A program made the translations under genes and the position numbers. The notes beneath the pieces were generated by a model. The model was not told where the DNA came from and did not search any database. It saw only the letters and a program-made list of their open reading frames with translations. Of a stretch of DNA of 64,000 bases, positions 24,436-32,674 are shown piece after piece (position 1 is the stretch's first letter; each line of letters opens with the position of its first letter). Origin of the DNA: Rhodospirillales bacterium (GTDB taxonomy: Bacteria > Pseudomonadota > Alphaproteobacteria > Micavibrionales > Micavibrionaceae); NCBI GenBank assembly GCA_020638365.1, contig JACKIQ010000005.1, positions 62,001 to 126,000 on the forward strand. Direction: 5' to 3'.

Positions 24436-24566
24436 CTTATGAACACGCCGCTGCTGAATCTCGCATACGATAATATGAAGCCACCAGTAAAATATGGTTT
24501 TTTACTGGATTCATTATGAAATAAATTAGTTATAATTTTATGAAATTTTTAACTATACTGAGTTTA

Positions 24567-25031
24567 TTATGAAAAAGCTCTTTTATCCTGCGGCAGCTCG
24601 GCGCACTCGAACCAGAATTTCTCGACGGCCTCCACAAATTGACCATAACCAAGGGGATCATTGGGCTTGACGATATAACTGCTGGCTTGAAGATCGTAGG
24701 ATTTGATAATATCCCCCTCCGCCCTCGAACTGCTCAGAACGATAACCGGAATGCGGCGGATACGATCATGGGCCTTGATAAACTGGAGAATCTCCAGCCC
24801 GTCCCTTTTGGGCAGGTTGATATCCAGAAGGAGAAGATCAGGCGTAACCGCTTGATCGTAAGGATGATTTTTCAAAATCATATCAATCGCCATCTCTCCG
24901 TCGGAGGCGACCTTCAGATTGACCTTCCGCCCCACTTTCTCGAACGCTTTTCGTGTCAGAAAAACGTCGCCTTCGTTGTCTTCGACCAGAAGGACCTCAA
25001 CCGGCCTGTCTTGTTTTCTCATAATGCTCAT
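24567..25031 (-). CDS. Rcp1-like single-domain response regulator
   Basis: A 154-residue receiver. It opens M-S-I-M-R-K-Q-D-R-P and continues V-L-L-V-E-D-N-E-G-D-V-F-L-T (double acidic pocket), the aspartate of L-L-L-L-D-I-N-L-P near residue 68, S/T of V-L-S-S-S and the lysine of I-V-K-P-N. The E-D-N-x-G-D-x-x-L and L-D-I-N-L-P patterns match the Rcp1 family, partners of phytochrome-type and PAS kinases. The start is set at ATG 25031 because AGGAG lies 4 bases upstream. It overlaps the kinase gene by 35 bases, so the pair is one unit. Confidence 0.9.
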   Translation of the reverse strand: MSIMRKQDRPVEVLLVEDNEGDVFLTRKAFEKVGRKVNLKVASDGEMAIDMILKNHPYDQAVTPDLLLLDINLPKRDGLEILQFIKAHDRIRRIPVIVLSSSRAEGDIIKSYDLQASSYIVKPNDPLGYGQFVEAVEKFWFECAELPQDKRAFS

Positions 25032-26121
25032 CAATCTCCTGATCCGAGGAAAGTTTTTTTGGAACTGTAAAGAAAAAGGTACTCCCTTCCCCGTAAACAG
25101 ACTCAACCCATATTTTTCCTCCGAAGCTCTCGACGATCTTCTTGCAGATCGCCAGCCCGATTCCCGTCCCGCCATACTCCTGCTTGTTATGAAGCCGTTT
25201 GAAGATGATGAAAATCTGGGTGAGATATTCAGGCTTAATGCCGATTCCCTGATCGCTGACTTTAAAGAGCCAGTCCTCCTTGCGTTCTTCGGCCTCGACA
25301 CTCACGATGGGAGCCTTCCCCTTCTCGGCGTATTTTATGGCGTTGGCCACCAGATTCTCAATCAGACGGGAAAAGCGTAAGGGACTACCGTAAATACACG
25401 GCATAGCCCCGACTTGCACAACAGCACCCTTCTCCCTGATAGTCTCACCGAGATTTCTTAAAACAGCCTCAACCTGCTCAGTACTGTCGAATTCAGAAAA
25501 GCCGCTATCATCGATATTCAGCCGCGAATATTCGAGAAGATCAAAGACCAACTCCTGCATGCGCCGCGAAGCGTCGACGATAAAACCCATATATTCACGC
25601 GCCTGCTCATCCATTTCGGGACCGTACTCTTCTTCAAGAAGTTGCGTGAAATTGGAAACCATCCGAAGAGGCTCCTGCAAATCATGGGATGCGATATAGG
25701 CAAAGCGCTCCAATTCCTCGTTTGAGCGCATGATTTCCTCTTCCGCCTTTTTCCTCTCGGATATATCTCGCACAATCCCGCTGAAAAGGCGGTGACCGTC
25801 TACCGCAACTTCGCTGACGGACAGGTCGATGGGAAAAACGCTGCCGTCTTTGCGCCTCCCCATCACCTCGCGTCCGATTCCGATAATTTTGCGCTTTCCG
25901 GTTCTGATATAATCCGCAAGATAGCCGTCATGCTCCGCCTTGTAAGGCTCCGGCATCAAAATTTTGACATTCTGCCCGATCGCCTCCTCCGCCTCGTAGC
26001 CGAAGATATTCTCACAAGCCTTGTTATAGGTCAGGATCATTCCCTTTTCATCAATACTGATGAGTCCGTCCACTGTGCTATCCATGATGGACTGCAAAAT
26101 CTCACCCTTTCCATTAAACAT
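24997..26121 (-). CDS. PAS-domain sensor histidine kinase
   Basis: A 374-residue soluble kinase without membrane spans. Residues 1-120 form a PAS domain (I-M-D-S-T-V-D-G-L-I-S-I-D start, G-R-R-K-D-G-S-V-F-P-I-D-L-S-V-S-E core) of the FixL/PYP-like class. The HisKA helix has the phosphorylated histidine in S-H-D-L-Q-E-P-L-R near residue 152. The ATPase shows the N-box E-N-L-V-A-N-A-I-K-Y, G1 D-Q-G-I-G-I and G2 G-T-G-I-G-L-A-I-C-K-K. A Rcp1-like receiver overlaps its 3' end and a receiver-kinase-receiver hybrid lies 11 bases upstream. The PAS ligand is unknown; the conserved histidine of haem-binding FixL is not evident. Confidence 0.93.
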   Translation of the reverse strand: MFNGKGEILQSIMDSTVDGLISIDEKGMILTYNKACENIFGYEAEEAIGQNVKILMPEPYKAEHDGYLADYIRTGKRKIIGIGREVMGRRKDGSVFPIDLSVSEVAVDGHRLFSGIVRDISERKKAEEEIMRSNEELERFAYIASHDLQEPLRMVSNFTQLLEEEYGPEMDEQAREYMGFIVDASRRMQELVFDLLEYSRLNIDDSGFSEFDSTEQVEAVLRNLGETIREKGAVVQVGAMPCIYGSPLRFSRLIENLVANAIKYAEKGKAPIVSVEAEERKEDWLFKVSDQGIGIKPEYLTQIFIIFKRLHNKQEYGGTGIGLAICKKIVESFGGKIWVESVYGEGSTFFFTVPKKLSSDQEIDEHYEKTRQAG

Positions 26122-26132
26122 GAGAAGCCTCC

Positions 26133-27722
26133 TTACGCTTCTCGGTCGTCATTCAGAACGTCACGGATAAGCGCTGCCAGCTCTTCGGGCTGATAAGGCT
26201 TGTGAATAAGAGGATACCGTTCGGCAAGCTCGATATCCGGCAAGGATTCCGCCAAATACCCCGTAGCGAAAAGCAGCTTTATATCAGGACGCAAAGCCTG
26301 TATTCGCGCCGCGGCCTGCACACCGTTCATATCGCCCGGCATGGCGATATCCGTAAAAAGCAGATCAATCGGTTGCGCACTCTTCTTAACGAGATCGACA
26401 GCAGCCTTTCCTGTCTCTGCATCCAGAACGGTATACCCGAGATCCTCCAGCACGATCCGGGCAAGAAAACGGATATCGTCCTCGTCCTCAACGACTAAAA
26501 CCGTCTCCGATCCCCCCTTGATCGGCCTTTCGACCTTCCCGACACTGCTATGGAGATCGTGATAAGAGGGCTCTTCGACGGTTACCGGAAGCATGATATT
26601 GAAGGTCGTCCCTTCTCCGGCAGCGGTAACGAACGAAATCGCTCCCCCCGATTGTTTGACAAAGCTGCAAACCATGCTCAGACCAAGCCCAGTGCCTTTG
26701 TTCGAATCTTTTGTTGTAAAGAACGGATTGAATATCTTGTCCTGAATATCTTCGGGTATTCCTGTGCCGGTATCGGAAATACCCAGACAAACATAGTCTC
26801 CCGGTCTGATATCTAATACGGACCCTTTGACCTTATCGACAACAAGGTTGCTAGTCTTCAAAGTGACGATGCCGCCGTTGGGCATAGCATCACGGGCATT
26901 CACGGCCATGTTGATAAGGACATGCTCTAGCTGCGCCGGATCAATATAGATAGGATGAATATCTTCACCAAGCTGGGTTTCAACTTCTATTAAATCCCCC
27001 AGCGTCCTCTGCAACATGACGTTAAGATCGCTGATAAGATCATTGACTTCGATAACCTGCGGCTCAAGGATTGTCTGACGCGAAAACAACATCAGCCTTT
27101 TGACCAGTTCCGCGCCGCGCCGGGTCGCCTTCTGGACGATGTGAACTTTCTCAAGACAAGCATCCTGATCGGCCTGCCCGCTCTCCAGCATGGTTTCGAG
27201 CAGGCGCGCATTACCGAATATGATCGTCAGAAGATTGTTGAAATCGTGAGCGATCCCGCCTGTAAGCTGACCGACAGCCTTCATTTTTTGCGAATGAACA
27301 AGGATGGCTTTGTCTTCGTTTCCGCGCTTCTTGAGTTCAAAAAGCTCCCGCGCCTTCGTCATGGCGATATGAAGCGTATCCGGAGTCATATTGCTTTTGA
27401 CAAGGTAGTCCTGCGCCCCGTAGCGAATAGCGTCGATCACGACAGACTCGTGCCCCTGCCCGGTCAGCATAACGATCGGAAACGGTCCGATATCGCTCTC
27501 CTTGTCATAGACTTCTTTCAGGACGCTGATTCCATCCCTGTCCGGAAGTCCGTAATCAAGAAAGACACAATCAATCGGCTCGCTCCCTTTCAGATAAACG
27601 AGAGCTTCCTGACCGCTCTCCACCTCCTGGACTCTGACATCTTCACCGGCCCTTGAGAAATACCGCCGGACAAGGGTGCGGTCCCCGGGATTGTCGTCTA
27701 CAACAAGAATATTCAAGCTCAT
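26133..27722 (-). CDS. Hybrid histidine kinase with N- and C-terminal receiver domains
   Basis: The start is placed at ATG 27722 (M-S-L-N-I-L-V-V-D-D); the frame is open to 27761 with a hydrophobic extension. The 529 residues comprise: receiver 1 (acidic D-D-N, aspartate in F-L-D-Y-G-L-P near 56), a HisKA helix with G-G-I-A-H-D-F-N-N-L-L near residue 164 carrying the histidine, an ATPase domain with N-M-A-V-N-A-R-D-A-M-P and G-T-G-L-G-L-S-M-V, and receiver 2 (V-V-E-D-E-D-D, L-L-F-T-D-I-A-M-P near 457). H-D-F-N-N-L-L is the CckA/NtrB-like H-box. It lies 11 bases before the PAS kinase. It could accept phosphate from one kinase and pass it to the downstream receiver. Confidence 0.92.
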   Translation of the reverse strand: MSLNILVVDDNPGDRTLVRRYFSRAGEDVRVQEVESGQEALVYLKGSEPIDCVFLDYGLPDRDGISVLKEVYDKESDIGPFPIVMLTGQGHESVVIDAIRYGAQDYLVKSNMTPDTLHIAMTKARELFELKKRGNEDKAILVHSQKMKAVGQLTGGIAHDFNNLLTIIFGNARLLETMLESGQADQDACLEKVHIVQKATRRGAELVKRLMLFSRQTILEPQVIEVNDLISDLNVMLQRTLGDLIEVETQLGEDIHPIYIDPAQLEHVLINMAVNARDAMPNGGIVTLKTSNLVVDKVKGSVLDIRPGDYVCLGISDTGTGIPEDIQDKIFNPFFTTKDSNKGTGLGLSMVCSFVKQSGGAISFVTAAGEGTTFNIMLPVTVEEPSYHDLHSSVGKVERPIKGGSETVLVVEDEDDIRFLARIVLEDLGYTVLDAETGKAAVDLVKKSAQPIDLLFTDIAMPGDMNGVQAAARIQALRPDIKLLFATGYLAESLPDIELAERYPLIHKPYQPEELAALIRDVLNDDREA

Positions 27723-28019
27723 CAGGAAACCTACTGAAAAAAGCACAAAAGATAAATGCAACCAATGATTTCATTACTAACGGGAAACGCTTAGCAATAG
27801 CTGGATATAGTGTACCAAAACTATGAAAAAAGCATTAGATAAAGATAACAGAACACAAGCGTATGCGCTTTATTACTTAAAGCACACCTCCACGCTCAGA
27901 AAAAGAAAAGAGACACAACTTAAAATATATACAAGAAGGGCGCTAACGCCTCAGGAAAACAGGAATTGATCCGAGAGCTATCCGTCAAGGAAATCTCAAA
28001 ACCCTTCACCCGAAGCTTC

Positions 28020-29216
28020 TCAGGCGGCCAGTCTCTCTTGCGGCCTTTTTCGAAAGCGGCGTTTGCCGGACTTTCGGGACTTTTTGCTGTTTCCGGGCTT
28101 TCCTTTTGGTCCGTCCACACGGCCTGAATCCGCGCCTGGATTGAGCAACCGTTCTATTGCATGCCATTTGCGCCCGTCCTGGCTGGACACAAAACTGATG
28201 GCAGAGCCTTGCGCTCCCGCTCTGGCTGTTCGTCCCATGCGGTGAATAAAGTCCTCCGCGACTTGCGGAAGATCGTAGTTAATGACGTGCTCTATATGCG
28301 GCACATCAAGACCGCGGGCGGCAAGATCCGTAGCGATAAGCACGCGGAAATTTTTCTTTCTGAAATTCTGCATGACCTTGTCGCGCCTGTTCTGGCGCAG
28401 ATCGCCATGAAGGGCTTCAGAGACAAAACCGTCCCGGCGTAAATTCTTGGCCATTCTGTCCGCACCGTATTTGGTTTTAACAAAGACGATCACCGAGCCG
28501 TCGCGCTCGTGAAGTTGCGACATTAACTCGCCGTACTTTTTGTCCTGCTCGATGCGGACGACATCCTGCTTGATATTCTTCGCCACCACGTTTGTCTCGC
28601 CTATCGAAACACGCCGCGGAGCATTCATGTATTTTTCCGAAAGCTTAAGAATGTTTTTCGGAAGCGTCGCCGAGAACATCAATGTCTGCCGTTTTTCCGG
28701 CAGGTATTTGAAGATTCTCTCAAGCTGGACTGCAAACCCCATATCCAGCATCCGGTCGGTTTCGTCCAGCACAAGGAAATGCGTATCATGCAAAACCATG
28801 GAGCCTCGTTGCAGATGGTCGTTGATCCGACCCGGCGTACCGACGATAAGACGTGGGCGGGCACGAAGCTGGGCAAGCTGTTTGCCCATGGATTCGCCGC
28901 CGATGATAAAAGCTGTTTTAATGGGACTTTTCGGCCCTAAAAGCTGCTGCATGATATCCATGATCTGCTTTCCAAGCTCCCGCGTCGGCGTCAAAACAAG
29001 TGCGGAACCGCGCGGATCGGTCAACAGCTTTTCCACCAGAGGAACGGCAAAAGCGGCCGTCTTGCCGGTTCCGGTCTGGGCGCTGCCCATAATGTCATGG
29101 CCCTCAAGAGCAAGCGGAATGGCCTGCGCCTGTATGGGCGTCGGAGTTGTATAGTTCATGCGCGCCAGAGATTTGGCCAGCACAGGAGACAGGCCGAAGC
29201 CCTCAAAATGTTTCAT
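28020..29216 (-). CDS. DEAD-box RNA helicase (RhlE-like) with a DETD motif II
   Basis: A 398-residue helicase with the full motif set: Q-motif F-x-x-F-G-L-S-P...P-T-P-I-Q-A-Q near 5-30, motif I A-Q-T-G-T-G-K-T near 46, Ia P-T-R-E-L, Ib T-P-G-R, motif II V-L-D-E-T-D near 148-153, III S-A-T, IV V-I-V-F-V-K-T, V A-T-D-L-A-A-R-G-L-D-V, and VI H-R-M-G-R-T-A-R-A-G. Motif II reads DETD instead of DEAD. The C-terminal 40 residues are lysine/arginine-rich, typical of RhlE. It likely remodels RNA or assists ribosome assembly. A cold shock protein gene is the next upstream gene on the same strand, 81 bases away; cold-stress use is a reasonable inference. Confidence 0.93.
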   Translation of the reverse strand: MKHFEGFGLSPVLAKSLARMNYTTPTPIQAQAIPLALEGHDIMGSAQTGTGKTAAFAVPLVEKLLTDPRGSALVLTPTRELGKQIMDIMQQLLGPKSPIKTAFIIGGESMGKQLAQLRARPRLIVGTPGRINDHLQRGSMVLHDTHFLVLDETDRMLDMGFAVQLERIFKYLPEKRQTLMFSATLPKNILKLSEKYMNAPRRVSIGETNVVAKNIKQDVVRIEQDKKYGELMSQLHERDGSVIVFVKTKYGADRMAKNLRRDGFVSEALHGDLRQNRRDKVMQNFRKKNFRVLIATDLAARGLDVPHIEHVINYDLPQVAEDFIHRMGRTARAGAQGSAISFVSSQDGRKWHAIERLLNPGADSGRVDGPKGKPGNSKKSRKSGKRRFRKRPQERLAA

Positions 29217-29297
29217 ATTTTATGTCTTTCTTTACCCGTAAAAAACTCGGCGCGAAACTATGCGCGCCGAAGGGCCAATTTATCAAGGATAAGGCGA

Positions 29298-29513
29298 TTA
29301 AGCCGCGTCCTTCAGATTGGTCGCGCTTTTCTTGCGGCTCTTCGGATCGTCCTGAATCTCGAAGCTGATCTTCTGGCCTTCACGCAATGTCCTCATGCCC
29401 GCGCGCTGAACGGCGCTTTTGTGAACAAAGACGTCTTCCCCGCCGTTATCGGGCTGGATAAAGCCGAAACCTTTTTGATCGTTGAACCATTTTACTGTAC
29501 CTGTAGTCGTCAT
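29298..29513 (-). CDS. Cold shock domain protein (CspA family)
   Basis: A single OB-fold cold shock domain of 71 residues. The RNP1 motif K-G-F-G-F-I near 14-19 and RNP2-like D-V-F-V-H near 29-33 are intact, and the start G-T-V-K-W-F-N is typical. The tail is basic (S-R-K-K-S-A-T-N). ATG 29513 is chosen with GGA 5 bases upstream; an in-frame ATG nine bases earlier is possible. The 5' region has a GTGCG/CGCAC hairpin (29546-29558), which could matter for cold-responsive translation. It binds single-stranded RNA/DNA as a chaperone in the cytosol. It lies 81 bases upstream of the helicase gene. Confidence 0.95.
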   Translation of the reverse strand: MTTTGTVKWFNDQKGFGFIQPDNGGEDVFVHKSAVQRAGMRTLREGQKISFEIQDDPKSRKKSATNLKDAA

Positions 29514-29776
29514 TTTTTCCATCCAAACTATGTTATGGTTTATCTGTGCGCCGCGCACTATGCGAGGACGCTGCAAAAGCCTGAAAAAGGCATCGACCTA
29601 TAACTTTGAACTTTGTGGAAAAAAGTGAGGTTTTGAGTGTCACCTATCCGCATAAATGCGGACATTTTTATTTTCTGTAAGCCCGAATTTCATAGAGAGC
29701 ATTTGTCAAACTGCACGGGACTAGTGACAGATTTTTTAAACCCTGTCAAACTTTTAATCTTTACAGCGGGATAAAA

Positions 29777-29851
<75 letters not shown>

Positions 29852-30061
29852 ACAGCAGAGAGGGACTATATGCCTTTACCGTTCCGAATTGTCAAGCATT
29901 GTGCGTGTTTGTGCATTTTGTCCGGAAATTTTTTCCGGGGCATGGCTCCACAGCCAGGTTCTCTAACCTGTTGTAGTGATATGAAAATATTTTTTTTTGC
30001 ATTCGCAACACCGCGTCATTTATGCTTGTAGGGATAATTCAAGCTGTAAAAACGGGGTGAT

Positions 30062-30700
30062 ATGGCAACGGATCCGAATGAAAAAATCGAGGGCTTGGAG
30101 CGTCCAAATACGCCACCCATGCCTTTACCCGGCACAGGCACAGATTTAGGCGGCGCTGACCGACAACCGGCCCATGTCGTAAAACTGTATATGAGTCAGT
30201 GCGTCGAGGGCGGATGGGTTCAGGATACTGCGGACGGACGAACGATAGATGTCGATACGACCTTTCAGTACGTCGTAAATCTCGAATTTGAAAGCCCCGA
30301 GAAAGCCAAGGCTTTCATGGCGCGCGACGACATTGACCAGATTAGCGGCACGATGGCAAAGACCATGGAATCCATGGCGCAGGAAACCCTTGGCCTCGAA
30401 ATACAGCGCGACTTCCTGCCGGAATCTTACCCCGACGGACAGATTCCAAAAGACGTTCATAACGGCTTTACGCCCAACACCATCATGGACATGAACATCG
30501 TGGCCACGGATTTCATAGGAGTGATGAGGGCGACCTACCCGGATTTGGGACTGACCGGCGCCACCGTAGACGAAGGCAGCGTGAACCAGCTTCCCGGGTG
30601 TTACTTTGGAATACCTGAAGATAAAGCCGCCATCCCTGCTTCCCCGGAAGAAACTGCAAACGCCGGACTGTTCAGGAACAGCAACAGCTTGAACCTCTGA
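30062..30700 (+). CDS. Cytosolic protein of unknown function
   Basis: A 212-residue acidic product without a signal peptide or membrane span. The start is preceded by GGGGTGAT. A central helix pair rich in methionine and alanine (K-A-F-M-A-R-D-D-I near 83, G-T-M-A-K-T-M-E-S-M-A-Q near 95) is flanked by beta-rich parts. The N-terminus is proline-rich and the C-terminus ends in S-N-S-L-N-L. I recognise no family. A convergent HExxH membrane protein follows. Codon usage matches the neighbourhood. Confidence 0.55.
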   Translation: MATDPNEKIEGLERPNTPPMPLPGTGTDLGGADRQPAHVVKLYMSQCVEGGWVQDTADGRTIDVDTTFQYVVNLEFESPEKAKAFMARDDIDQISGTMAKTMESMAQETLGLEIQRDFLPESYPDGQIPKDVHNGFTPNTIMDMNIVATDFIGVMRATYPDLGLTGATVDEGSVNQLPGCYFGIPEDKAAIPASPEETANAGLFRNSNSLNL

Positions 30701-30733
30701 AAAAACGGCGGTTCTATAACTACGTCAATAACC

Positions 30734-31432
30734 TTACCAGCGGCAACTCCGCCCGATCCGAAGATATTCCTGCGCTGTGTCCACCTTTGCTTGCTGGAGG
30801 TCGATTTCCTGTTCCGTAGCCTTAAAGGTCCGGTTAAGCGCAGCGCTCATATATTCTTTGAGAAGCTCTTTCTTGCCTTGTGAATCGTTGTAATGGTAAG
30901 GCCCCCACCCCTGCTGTTTTCCAAAAAGGGCAAGTCCCTGCCGAGCAGCCGCCTCGAACCGGGAGATATTCTTCTTCACCCCGTCGCGGTTGATCTTCAC
31001 GTGGCGCATTTCGTGATCCATAAGGGTTTTGAACTGGCATTTGCTCCGCGTGCTGCTTTTGCCGAGAAAAATCGTCTGTTCCAGCGCCAGATCGACAATG
31101 ATGCTCTCGGGCACGAGGCACACATTCCCGCTGATGCTCTTCATTTTCTCTGTGAACTGCATCCCGAATTTCATTTCCAGCGCGAACTCCGTCACCCCGA
31201 GCGCTTGCAGGTAGGGACTTGCCTGAAGGCTTTTATGTGCGTTCCGGAATTTCTGCGTGATCTGTGAATAGGACAATTCCGTATTCAGGGTGGGATCGGG
31301 CATGCTCATCTGGACGGAAATAGGAACCCGGCTGGCCTCCGCCATACAGTCCACAGCGTCCATCTCCTGAAAACGGTAGAGATAGATAACCGCCAGCACG
31401 ATCAGCAATACATTCAGAATCCAGTTGAACAT
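30734..31432 (-). CDS. Membrane-anchored protein with an HExxH motif, possible metallopeptidase
   Basis: A 232-residue protein with one N-terminal membrane anchor (residues 4-20), so the rest is probably periplasmic. H140-E-M-R-H144 followed by V-K-I-N-R-D fits the zincin pattern and resembles DUF922-like proteins, which have H-E-x-x-H at a similar distance from the C-terminus. Cysteines near residues 29, 105, 132 and 230 could form disulfides. Third metal ligand is not clear. The gene is divergent from the CDF transporter, 46 bases apart. Peptidase activity is inference. Confidence 0.55.
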   Translation of the reverse strand: MFNWILNVLLIVLAVIYLYRFQEMDAVDCMAEASRVPISVQMSMPDPTLNTELSYSQITQKFRNAHKSLQASPYLQALGVTEFALEMKFGMQFTEKMKSISGNVCLVPESIIVDLALEQTIFLGKSSTRSKCQFKTLMDHEMRHVKINRDGVKKNISRFEAAARQGLALFGKQQGWGPYHYNDSQGKKELLKEYMSAALNRTFKATEQEIDLQQAKVDTAQEYLRIGRSCRW

Positions 31433-31478
31433 TAAGAAGACCTGTTGATTATACCCCCTGTTCCATTATAAATCTTGC

Positions 31479-32411
31479 ATGGCTTCAGGATCAAAAAAAG
31501 TAATTATTGCCGCTCTGATCGGAAATTCGCTCATAGCGGTCACGAAATTCATGGCTGCGGCCTTCACGGGCAGCTCTGCCATGATTTCGGAAGGAATCCA
31601 CTCTCTTGTGGATGTCGGTAATCAGGTTCTCCTCCTTTTTGGCCTCAAACAGGCAAAAAAACCGGCTGACGAACGCTTTCCGTTCGGGCACGGCAAGGAA
31701 ATCTACTTCTGGAGTTTCGTGGTCGCCCTCCTCCTTTTCGCCCTTGGATCCGGCCTGTCGATATACGAAGGCTTAGAACATATCAAACACCCCGGAGAAA
31801 TCACCGCCCCTATTGTGAACTTTGTCGTACTGGGCGCCGCAATCCTGTTCGAAGCCGGCTCCTGCTACGTGGCCATAGTGGAATTTAACAAGAGCCGGGG
31901 AAAGGCTTCCTTCATAAAGGCCGTAAGGCAAGGGAAAGACCCGGCCCTGTTCGTGGTTCTGTTCGAGGATATTGCGGCCATGTCCGGTCTTCTCGTCGCT
32001 CTTATTGGCCTGACTCTGGCCCTGGTGACCGGCAACCCGTTCTGGGACGGCGTCGCATCCGTGGGAATCGGCCTTGTTCTGGGCCTGACCGCGGTCTTTC
32101 TGGCCTATGAGACCAAGGGTCTCCTGATCGGAGAAGCCGCAAACCCCGAAATTGTCCGCGACGTCCGCGAGAAAATATCGGCCCTGCCCGAAGTGACCGG
32201 CGTAAACGAAGTTCTCACCCTCCACATGGGACCGGACTTTATCCTCGTGACAATCAGCGCGGATTTCGAGAACAACCTCCCTGTGGGGCAGATAGAAAAA
32301 GTCATTCAGAAGATAGACCAGCAGATCAAGCAGGACCACCCTCTGGTCAAACGGGTCTTTATCGAGGCCGAAGCCGCCTCAACGCAAGCCGCTCGCACAG
32401 GCGAGAACTGA
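31479..32411 (+). CDS. Cation diffusion facilitator (CDF) metal transporter
   Basis: A 310-residue inner-membrane antiporter of the CDF family that exports divalent metals in exchange for protons. Six membrane spans are predicted. The helix-2 metal site H-S-L-V-D-V near residues 41-46 and the helix-5 E-D-I-A-A region near 163 correspond to the conserved aspartate/histidine positions, though the second uses E-D. The R-F-P-F-G-H-G-K-E motif after helix 2 is the family signature. The C-terminal cytosolic domain (V-R-E-K-I-S-A-L-P-E-V-T-G-V) is the metal-sensing dimer domain. Which metal it carries (zinc, iron or manganese) is not decidable here. Confidence 0.9.
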   Translation: MASGSKKVIIAALIGNSLIAVTKFMAAAFTGSSAMISEGIHSLVDVGNQVLLLFGLKQAKKPADERFPFGHGKEIYFWSFVVALLLFALGSGLSIYEGLEHIKHPGEITAPIVNFVVLGAAILFEAGSCYVAIVEFNKSRGKASFIKAVRQGKDPALFVVLFEDIAAMSGLLVALIGLTLALVTGNPFWDGVASVGIGLVLGLTAVFLAYETKGLLIGEAANPEIVRDVREKISALPEVTGVNEVLTLHMGPDFILVTISADFENNLPVGQIEKVIQKIDQQIKQDHPLVKRVFIEAEAASTQAARTGEN

Positions 32412-32571
32412 AATAAAAAAACTCGAAAATATTTTTCATAAAATTTCACGCAAAGGCTGCCGGATTGTCAGCTAAAAGTCGTAACGCACTGTTTTTAAAG
32501 AATTTTTTTAAGAGGAAAAGATAAAATTTTAGGCTTTTTTTATCTAATCCTTAGAGGTCTTTAAGCTTTGA

Positions 32572-32577
32572 TATAAT
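32572..32577 (+). promoter_or_regulatory. Extended -10 promoter element of the FecR/RTX-like gene
   Basis: TATAAT preceded by TGA (extended -10 TGn) about 98 bases before the ATG, in an AT-rich 263-base intergenic region. No clear -35. Confidence 0.35.
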
Positions 32578-32674
32578 AAAATGGAAAGAGATCAGGCCCG
32601 CTCATAAAGGGACGCGCCCGATAAAAACAAAGAAGAACAGTAAGCACGGACAAGCACAGTAAAAGGGGCAGAAA

